64,000 bases of DNA, taken from Zea mays (taxonomy: Eukaryota; Streptophyta; Magnoliopsida; Poales; Poaceae). The translations under genes were made by a program, and so were the position numbers. This document shows, piece by piece, positions 57,337 to 64,000 of this stretch. Numbering within the stretch: position 1 is the first letter of the stretch; each line of letters opens with the position of its first letter. The notes beneath the pieces were generated by a model that had not been told where the DNA came from, made no database searches, and saw only the letters and a list, made by a program, of their open reading frames with translations. Where the stretch lies: the NCBI RefSeq assembly GCF_902167145.1, contig NC_050098.1, positions 36,264,501-36,328,500 on the forward strand, read 5' to 3'.

Positions 57337-58431
57337 CTAGTCATTTCTCTGAGTGTTGCTCCTTTGGGGTGTTTGCTGGTTGCGCCTTGGGCAATTGTTG
57401 GCATAGTGGCCTAGTTCACCGCACTTGAAACAGCCGTTGGGTTGGACAGGTGCGTTGTTTCTGGCCTGAGTGTTGTTGGTGCCACCCTGACGGTTCTGTG
57501 AATTTCCACCAGACCTCTGGTTGGTCTGGGGGTTGCTCCTTTGTTGATTCTGATTCTGATTATTTCTCTGGCTTTGCTGTCCAGAGCGTTGCACTTGATA
57601 ATTATTTCCACCCTGATTTCCAGAGCGGAACTGCGAACCTTGAGCATTATTCGGACGAGTGTTCCTGCTGGACTGACCTTGGAATTTTCTCTTATGGTCA
57701 GATAGCTCCTTCCTTTTGCTTTCTAGGCCAATTGCCTTGTTCAGGAGTGTCTGGAAGTTGGGGAATGTGTGACTCTGAAGTTGATAGTTCAGAGGTCCAA
57801 TCAACCCTTCCAGGAAACGCTCTTGGCGCTTCTCATCAGTGTCCACTTCCTCAGGGGCATAACGTGAAAGCTGAGTGAAGCGATCACGATACTCACTGAC
57901 AGACATATTCCCTTGAGTAAGGGAAAGGAACTCCTTCTTCTTCAGCTTCATGATTCCAGAGGGGATGTGGTGAGCGCGGAAGTTCTCTTGGAACTCCTGC
58001 CAGGTTATTGTATCAGTATTGGGATGTGCTGCTGTGAAGGCATCCCACCAATCGGACGCAGCTCCCTCGAGCCTTCCCGAGGCGTACAAGACCTTCTCTC
58101 GGTCGTTGCACTGAGTGATGTCCAGCTTCTTCCCAATGACTTTGAGCCAGTCATCGGCATCCAGGGGATCAACCGCATGAGAGAATGTCGGCGGGTGATG
58201 ACTCATGAAGTCCCGGTGCTTATCTCTGGCCGGGGGTGCATACTGCTGCTGCTGGGGTTGCTGATTCTGTTGGTTCTGTTGTAATTGCTGAACCGCAGCA
58301 GTAAGTCCTTGCAGAATCTGCATTTGGGCGGCGATGAACTGCTCCATGTTGGGATTAGGTGGTGGCGGTGGTGGTGGTGCTTGTTGTCCACGCTGGTTCC
58401 GGTTGTTAGGTCCTTGACGTTGGTTCACCAT
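57337..58431 (-). CDS. gag: Gag of the Tekay-like chromovirus
   Basis: The 364-residue protein starts at an ATG. It has a Pro/Gln-rich N-terminus, a gypsy Gag core at about 75-215 (DDWLKVIGKKLDI, WQEFQENFRAHHIPSGIM, SVSEYRDRFTQLSRYAPEEV), an Asn/Gln-rich linker and a zinc knuckle, CFKCGELGHYANNCP, near residue 335. It ends at TAG (57337-57339), and pol follows in the same frame. The stop may be a Gln-to-amber change in a fused gag-pol frame, or a natural readthrough site. Chromovirus Gag forms the particle. Confidence 0.9.
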   Translation of the reverse strand: MVNQRQGPNNRNQRGQQAPPPPPPPNPNMEQFIAAQMQILQGLTAAVQQLQQNQQNQQPQQQQYAPPARDKHRDFMSHHPPTFSHAVDPLDADDWLKVIGKKLDITQCNDREKVLYASGRLEGAASDWWDAFTAAHPNTDTITWQEFQENFRAHHIPSGIMKLKKKEFLSLTQGNMSVSEYRDRFTQLSRYAPEEVDTDEKRQERFLEGLIGPLNYQLQSHTFPNFQTLLNKAIGLESKRKELSDHKRKFQGQSSRNTRPNNAQGSQFRSGNQGGNNYQVQRSGQQSQRNNQNQNQQRSNPQTNQRSGGNSQNRQGGTNNTQARNNAPVQPNGCFKCGELGHYANNCPRRNQQTPQRSNTQRND

Positions 58432-58685
58432 CTGATTTGTTAGGAAGTGAAGTCCTTAGAAAAGTGAGGAGTAGAAAAGATTCTAGAGGGAAAATAGCTT
58501 AAGTTTTACAAATTTTATATGTTCTTATGGCCATCATTCCATAAGACCATAGCACTCAAACAAAGATTCAAATCAAGCATTTCAACCAATCACCATCACA
58601 TGGTTGATATTTATTAATATAAAAACTTAAAGATAGTTTCATCGTCTAACGTGAAGCGTAACTTATTACATCATGATCAACACTC

Positions 58686-59696
58686 CTAAAGTAGCCTAGT
58701 GACGGATCCGGGCTCTCCATAGCGCAGCCTCTTGCGGGGAGGAGACAACGCCACGACGGGAACCTGGGCTTCTGGCGGATTCAGTCCCTGCAGTTGGGCT
58801 TCCAGGGCTGCAATCCTGGCGTGGGCATTCTCCAGCTCCAAGTGCACACTGTAGAGGTCCAGAGTGGCACTGTCCAGGTCGGTGTTGAGACCGGCCACTA
58901 CACCAGCTAGGGTGTTGAGGCGATCCTCACCAGGCTCTCCTGGGACAATGTTGGTCTGGCTTTCTCCACGCATGCGCTGAGGAAGATGCCTGAACCTTAT
59001 GTTCTGCAGCTGCTGCCGGTAGGTGTGGCTAAGCGACCACAGGGTCCGACGGGCAGCGTCGCTGACAGAGGCAGCGTAGGTGGACAGCGGTATCAGGGAC
59101 TCGTGAGCAGACAGAGTCCTGAATCCCCTGTCACCTGCATCCATTACCCTGACATGGATGCGGGTGATGTAATAGCAAGCCCGGGGAGGCTCGCTCACCC
59201 GCCTCGTCTCGTACAGGGGGCGGACGTAGGCTCCTAGCTCGTGCAGCACCTCCTGCAGCAGGTTGGGGAAGTGCCCCGTTTCGAACATTGATGTGTAATG
59301 TTTGACAACTGGACCAATCCCCATGAAGTGGTCCTGCTGGGCGTAGTCAGCTTCCTGGTTGACGTGCTCATCCTCTCCATCGTCGTCGTCGTCGTCATCC
59401 TCGTCATCGCCGTCTCCGGAGTCATCGGGGTCGTCGCCTCCAGGTGCAGGTGCTTGGAAGGCTGGTGCCGACGATGCTGACGTCGATGACCTAGCTGCGA
59501 AGGCCAGGGACTCGGCCAACGGGGTGGGGGTCGGCAGCTGCTCCTCCGAGCTGTCCTCCAGGTTGATCACGTTCTCCACTCGGACGGGAGGGAGATTCGC
59601 TGGAGCTTCCTCGACTACCACTGGGTAGACCGGGATCTGCCGGGGCTGAGGGGCGTAGCTGGTGTTGACGCGAGTGGTTTGGAGAGTGCGAACCAT
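58686..59696 (-). CDS. Extra 336-residue acidic coiled-coil ORF upstream of gag
   Basis: The ORF lies between the primer-binding site and gag on the same strand, begins with ATG and is uninterrupted. Visible parts are a Pro-rich start, an Asp/Glu run at residues 88-110, a central block at about 121-245 (DHFMGIGPVVKHYTSMFETG, LLQEVLHELGAYVRPLYE), a predicted coiled coil at about 259-305 (LELENAHARIAALEAQLQGL) and a basic PPRKRLR patch at 319-325 that could be a nuclear signal. It ends 254 bp before gag. It matches no canonical retrotransposon protein I know. Its intactness, while pol has a stop, may reflect selection or youth only. I cannot assign a function. Confidence 0.75.
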   Translation of the reverse strand: MVRTLQTTRVNTSYAPQPRQIPVYPVVVEEAPANLPPVRVENVINLEDSSEEQLPTPTPLAESLAFAARSSTSASSAPAFQAPAPGGDDPDDSGDGDDEDDDDDDDGEDEHVNQEADYAQQDHFMGIGPVVKHYTSMFETGHFPNLLQEVLHELGAYVRPLYETRRVSEPPRACYYITRIHVRVMDAGDRGFRTLSAHESLIPLSTYAASVSDAARRTLWSLSHTYRQQLQNIRFRHLPQRMRGESQTNIVPGEPGEDRLNTLAGVVAGLNTDLDSATLDLYSVHLELENAHARIAALEAQLQGLNPPEAQVPVVALSPPRKRLRYGEPGSVTRLL

Positions 59697-59830
59697 CTAC
59701 AAGAGAAGTGTCAACTCAGTTGAATTTCAAAGAGGTAAGACTGATAAAGGAGTTTATTGGAATGAAATTAGCAAGTTTTGAACAACTAGGCTTTCCATTT
59801 CTAACTAATCTAACGACCTAGGGTCAGCAT

Positions 59831-59843
59831 ACCTTTGATACCA
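59831..59843 (-). promoter_or_regulatory. Primer-binding site of the Tekay-like element
   Basis: The minus strand reads TGGTATCAAAGGT four bases after the LTR end GTGTGACA, fitting an initiator Met-tRNA complement. Confidence 0.85.
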
Positions 59844-59847
59844 CTTC

Positions 59848-62018
59848 TGTCACACCCGGTTCCAGGGGTAGAACCAAGCGCATACCATATGTGTGCCAGG
59901 ATCCATTTCCACACATATGTTGACGTCACAAGTGTAATATATCAAAAGACAATGCAATAAAGGCGTAAAGAGAGTATAAAACTTTATTACATCATCTGAA
60001 ACATTGTGTCTTAAACAAGTATCACATCAAAGTTAAGCGGGAATAAACAACTGGGCAATCTTCCATAGGAAGTTGACCGGCGCATCGTTAGACTTAGAAT
60101 TCTTCGTCGATAAATTCTCCATCAAAGTCTCCAGCATCACCCTCTGATCAAAATATTAGCAAGGGTGAGCTCACTTATGGTCGGGGCTCAGCAAGTGGGG
60201 GAAAAATTAATGCAGGTATAACAAGGTGAGGCTAAGGTTGAGCAGTAAGCATTTTAGTTGGTCAACATTTTATTATCAACATCTGTCTTACTAATAAGAG
60301 TGAATCCCAAATATCCCAATTAAACAAAGGAATATGAATATAACAAAAACACTTAAGTGAAACCACTTAAGCAAATTATTGGCAGATCATCGGATCTCAA
60401 TTTATGTCCATCTTTAAGTTCAATTATCATGTGAGGAGTCCAGGTCGCTCATAACCGGGAGCACGGCTGATATATCAGTTTTACACTCTGCAGAGGTGGT
60501 ACAACTTTACCCACAAGCCATGTATCCCATCTAGCCCGGGTTGATCGGACCCTTAGACACTGCCGAGGTGAATGGCTAGGGATCCATTATGAGGTTTTCA
60601 CAAAATACACTTAATACGAAGCAACCCGCTAAGGTTTCTAAGACGATGGTGGTGGCCCCCTGGGTGAAGTACCTTAGCCAAGAATACGACCCCATGTTAA
60701 CGTGGGCTGCCAGCACCTACCGCTCCCCCTCTTGCCCATCTTTCAGGTAAGGTTGCTAGGCACTAAGCATATAAAGCTAATTACCAAAGCCAGAGCCATG
60801 ATAGCACTCGTGGTTGCACTGTTATCCTGGGTGGTCACTCCATGTTCCAATTAAATTTGTAATAATGTTATCTTTAACCATCGGGTTAATGCCATAATTG
60901 CCAGTTAAATCATTGGAACGTTAAAACCAATTAATGAGTGACATTAAGAAATCATTAAGTTGAGCGGTAGCACAAATTCTTGCACAGCTTAATAATTTTC
61001 CTAGGTTAAACAAGGAATACAGGTAGTAAATCTAGGAAAATCCTTAATTAGGTTACCCCATCAAATTATGCAATATATCAAAAGGTAAACATTATTATAT
61101 GCAATGAATAGGTACAAACAGAATATGCAGAGGGAGAATCCACTTGCCTTGCTCAACAGCGTCTTGCGGGTCGTCCCCGAACGAGTTCGGATTCTCTACC
61201 ACACAGTCCGCTTCTATTATAGTCGCACATCGCACATACAAGAATAAAGTATACACCCATAAGTAAACATACACCATTACATAATCATACACCATTACAT
61301 GCACATTAACACGTCGCACTAATCACATTTTAATTACGTACTAATCGCGTAAATACTTATTAATTTAATTATAGCTATTAATGTGAATCCTAATGGTGAA
61401 TTTAGGAGTGGGTGCAATAAATATAATTTTAACTAATATTAATCTACTTTAACACCATCAATGAAATTAAATAATACTTATTATCTTTTAATACTAATAA
61501 ATAAATTAATACCTTTTATTACTTTTAACACAAATTAGTTAGTATGACCAAAAATGAATCTAATAATATTAATATTCTAAAAGTCTACACAAATTGGAAA
61601 TTGGATTTTTTTATAAAACAAGTGAGGATATTTTTACATAAACTATTATTTTGTTTAGTCTAAAAAAATCTAAATGCTCAATTTGCGAACAAGATTATTT
61701 AACTAGCACAAATCTATTTTCCATCTACTAATGATATTTTCTCTTTTCTTTCCAAAAGAAGATATTAATAATAGGATAAATCATCTAACAATCCTATTTT
61801 ATTCATATGACTTGAGTTCTATACCATTTTTCTAATCCATCAAAAATGCACCTATAATTCTCCAATTAGTTTCAAAAATTTGTCGTGACCAAAATTGACT
61901 ATCAATTCTTATCTAGTATTTTTATCACCAACATACGACTATTAAATCTACGTCATATTTCTCTAAACCAAAATCAACGCGTCGATTAACATGGAATAAC
62001 ACGGTGCACTACTAATCG
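59848..62018 (-). repeat. 5' LTR of the Tekay-like element, partial
   Basis: It matches 50439-52590 closely up to ACTACTAATCG, where the Huck-like element starts. The remaining 1.3 kb of this LTR should resume after that element, outside the window. Confidence 0.93.
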
Positions 62019-63589
62019 TGTCGGGGACCATAATTAGGGGTACCCTCAAGACGCCTAATTCTCAGCTGGTAACCCCCATCAGCATGAAGCTGCAGAGGCC
62101 TGATGGGTGCGATTAAGTCAGGGATCAGTCCATACGAGTGACTCGATCACGCTTCACCCGAGCCTAGCCTCGGACTCGGGCAGCCGACCTCGAGGGACTT
62201 CCGTCTCACCCGAGGCCCCCCCTTTTAACGGCGGACACATCTCCGGCTCGCCCGAGGCCTTGGCTTCGCTAAGAAGCAACCCTGACTAAATCGCCGCACC
62301 GACTGACCGAGTTGCAGGGGCATTTAACGCAAAGGTGGCCTGACACCTCTATCCTGACGCGCGCCCCCCGGCAGAGCCGAAGTGACCGCCGTCACTCCGC
62401 TGCTCCACTGACCGGTCTGACAGAAGGACAGCGCCGCCTGCGCCACTCCGACTGCAGTGCCACTCGATAGAGTGAGTCTGACAGGCAGTCAGGCCTCGCC
62501 AGGGGCGCCAAAGAGAACTCCGCTCTGCCCGACCCCAGGGCTCGGACTCGGGCTAAGACCCGGAAGACGGCGAACTCCGCTCCGCCCGACCCCAGGGCTT
62601 GGACTCGGGCTAAGACCCGCAAGACGGCGAACTCCGCTCCGCCCGACCCCAGGGCTCGGACTCGGGCTAAGACCCGGAAGACGGCGAACTCCGCTCCGCC
62701 CGACCCCAGGGCTCGGACTCGGGCTCGGCCCCGGAAGACGACGAACTCCACCTCGCCCGACCCCAGGGCTCGGACTCCGCCCTGGCCTCTGCCGAACGAC
62801 TTCCGCCTCGCCCGACCCAGGGGCTCGGACTCGGCCTCGGCAACGGAAGACAGATTCGACCCCAGCTTCGGAGGAGCCCCCACGTCGCCCGGCCTCGGGC
62901 GCGGGCCCGCCACGTCAACAGGGAGCGCCATCACCACTCTACCCCGAGCCGACTCGGGCCGCAGAGAACAAGACCGGTGTCCCATCTGGCCAGCTCCGCC
63001 AGATAGGCAATGATGGCGCCTCCCAAGCTCTATGACGGCGGCGGCTCTCAGCTCTCTTACGGAAGCATGTGGACGTCAGCAAGGACTCGACCGCTCCGAC
63101 AGCTGTCCTTCCGCCAAGCTCTGTTGCTCCTCCGACAGCCACGACATCACACCAGCAGGGTGCCAAGATCTCTCCGGCTGCCACATTGGCATGTACTTAG
63201 GGCGCTAGCTCTCCCTCCGCTAGACACGTAGCACTCTGCTACACCCCCATTGTACACCTGGATCCTCTCCTTACGACTATAAAAGGAAGGACCAGGGCCT
63301 TCTTAGAGAGGGTTGGCCGCGCGGGACCGAGGACGGGACAGGCGCTCTCTTGGGGCCGCTCGCTTCCCTCACCCGCGTGGACGCTTGTAACCCCCCTACT
63401 GCAAGCGCACCCGACCTAGGCGCGGGACGAACACGAAGGCCTCGGGAATTCCACCTCTCTCACGCCCGTCTCCGGCCACCTCGCCTCTCCCCCCTTCGCG
63501 CTCGCCCACGCGCTCGACCCATCTGGGCTGGGGCACGCAGCACACTCACTCGTCGGCTTAGGGACCCCCCCAGTCTCCAAACGCCGACA
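62019..63589 (+). repeat. 5' LTR of the Huck-like element
   Basis: It runs from TGTCGG to CCGACA, a perfect 6-bp terminal inverted repeat. The TATA box CTATAAAAGG is at 63277-63286. The long frames at 62392-63035 on both strands arise from the 57-bp repeats and are not genes. Confidence 0.88.
62514..62800. repeat. 57-bp tandem repeats in the Huck-like LTR
   Basis: CGAACTCCGC recurs at 62571, 62628, 62685 and 62742. Each unit contains CCCGACCCCAGGGCTCGGAC and CTAAGACCCGGAAGACGG. The 57-bp period is 19 codons, so each unit keeps frames open. Confidence 0.92.
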
Positions 63590-63591
63590 GT

Positions 63592-63609
63592 TGACGTGCC
63601 AGGTAGGGG
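63592..63609 (+). promoter_or_regulatory. Primer-binding site of the Huck-like element
   Basis: TGACGTGCCAGGTAGGGG lies two bases after the LTR end. It differs from the Grande-like site at 39998-40015 by two G-to-A or C-to-T type changes. Confidence 0.75.
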
Positions 63610-63649
63610 CCTGCTGCGTGTTGACGAACAGCTTCCCGTCAAGCTCCAG

Positions 63650-64000
63650 ATGGGCAGTCTCCAGCAACCTCTCCGGCCCGGGACGGTGCTCCGTTTCGGG
63701 AGTCTTGAGTTCATGTCCTTCGACGGCAGCTACGACATGATACTCCTTCCACCGCCGTGCGACAACGACAATGGCGGCCGACAACCCGCCTGCCGGCGGC
63801 GGAATCGACGACATCTTCCCCGCGTGGTGGAAGAACAACATTCGAGCTCGCTCCGTCCTCTCCCCCGCCAACGGAGGAGGAGGCGGGGCAACCAAGGCCA
63901 AGCGGGAGGCCGCGCTTCGTCGGCCGTCGAGCGAATCGACGCCCCCGACGCCCAGACGGAAGGCACGCCGGGCGTCGACCTCGCGTTCGAGACGAAGGCA
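63650..64000 (+). CDS. gag: Start of Huck-like gag, running off the window
   Basis: From the ATG at 63650, 117 codons stay open to the window end: MGSLQQPLRPGTVLRFGSLE, then FMSFDGSYDMILLPPP, an Arg-rich part and VERIDAPDAQTEGTPGVDLA. The final acidic segment resembles maize Tat Gag leaders. A second ATG at 63758 in another frame also stays open, so the frame choice rests on the recognised end sequence. The known family would continue with the Gag core beyond the edge. Confidence 0.55.
   Translation, partial: MGSLQQPLRPGTVLRFGSLEFMSFDGSYDMILLPPPCDNDNGGRQPACRRRNRRHLPRVVEEQHSSSLRPLPRQRRRRRGNQGQAGGRASSAVERIDAPDAQTEGTPGVDLAFETKA

Larger units (their letters stand above)
50439..62018 (-). mobile_element. 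Tekay-like chromovirus (Ty3/gypsy), 5' LTR interrupted by a Huck-like element
   Basis: Long LTRs, a Met-tRNA-type primer site, an extra ORF, gag, pol ending in a chromodomain-like tail and a polypurine tract lie in minus orientation. The 3' LTR (50439-53871) is complete. The 5' LTR (59848-62018) is cut by the Huck-like insertion and must continue past the window. Over the shared 2.1 kb the LTRs differ at only about 14 positions plus one 27-bp deletion, so the insertion is young, about a quarter of a million years at 1.3e-8 per site per year. Confidence 0.93.
62019..64000 (+). mobile_element. Huck-like Tat-lineage Ty3/gypsy element, 5' end
   Basis: It begins TGTCGGGGACCATAATTAGG inside the Tekay-like LTR and runs off the window. 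The LTR, primer site and start of gag are present. The 1.57-kb LTR, its start sequence and its GC-rich, GGCTCGGACTCGGGC-rich body recall maize Huck (cinful-zeon is an alternative with shorter LTRs). The left target half is probably AATCG (62014-62018). Confidence 0.85.

Noticed and set aside
62392..63035. Repetitive RTPLRPTPGLGLGL protein or its minus-strand counterpart
   Set aside because: Produced by the 57-bp repeats of the Huck-like LTR, upstream of its promoter; not a gene.

Overview
This is plant nuclear DNA from a grass, most likely maize or a close Zea relative. Every base I can assign belongs to a transposable element, mostly LTR retrotransposons of kinds known to fill maize intergenic space: Tat-lineage Ty3/gypsy (Grande-like and Huck-like), Tekay-like chromoviruses and Sirevirus-type Ty1/copia (Opie/Ji-like). 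The family names come from memory of sequence and size and were not searched. No host gene, rRNA, tRNA or CRISPR array was found.

The window is a nest of insertions that can be ordered from target-site duplications (TSDs). (1) The oldest layer on the right is a decayed Sirevirus-type copia element: LTR from 42102, gag and pol 45019-50155. A solo LTR (43398-44671, TSD AACTC) sits inside its 5' LTR. A Tekay-like chromovirus on the minus strand (from 50439) interrupts its 3' region. That element's own 5' LTR is split at 62018 by a Huck-like element running off the window (62019-64000). (2) To the left, Grande-like copy A (plus strand; 747-2575 continuing at 40649-42101) abuts the copia LTR. (3) Copy A is split by an opposite-facing Grande-like copy B (2576-40648, TSD GGGAC), which makes the region look like a giant palindrome. 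(4) Copy B is itself interrupted four times: a two-gene CACTA transposon (4317-14792, TSD GTG), an Opie/Ji-like Sirevirus (24429-33375, TSD GAATG), a 4-kb Tekay-type solo LTR (34938-38964, TSD GTTGG) and a small hAT element (39218-39758, TSD CTTGCAGG). (5) Another LTR (1-746) interrupts copy A at the left edge. Without its passengers copy B is about 14 kb with 0.63-kb LTRs.

The coding content is the working set of these elements. The CACTA element has a TNP2-type transposase with one nonsense codon and an apparently intact second gene of 610 codons in ten exons. The Opie/Ji-like element has full gag and pol frames, but its reverse transcriptase YVDD box reads YVYD. The Tekay-like element has one reading frame from gag to chromodomain broken by two stops, plus a separate 336-codon ORF upstream of gag. 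Copy B carries, between pol and the 3' LTR, two genes facing the opposite way to its gag-pol. One has its own TATA box; the other appears to contain introns. An 89-bp tandem array separates the convergent units.

I see no wholly new system. The features I consider least explained are the antisense intron-bearing cassette of the Grande-like elements, the extra acidic ORF of the Tekay-like element, and the AGTGCCCAG motif array inside the CACTA second gene.
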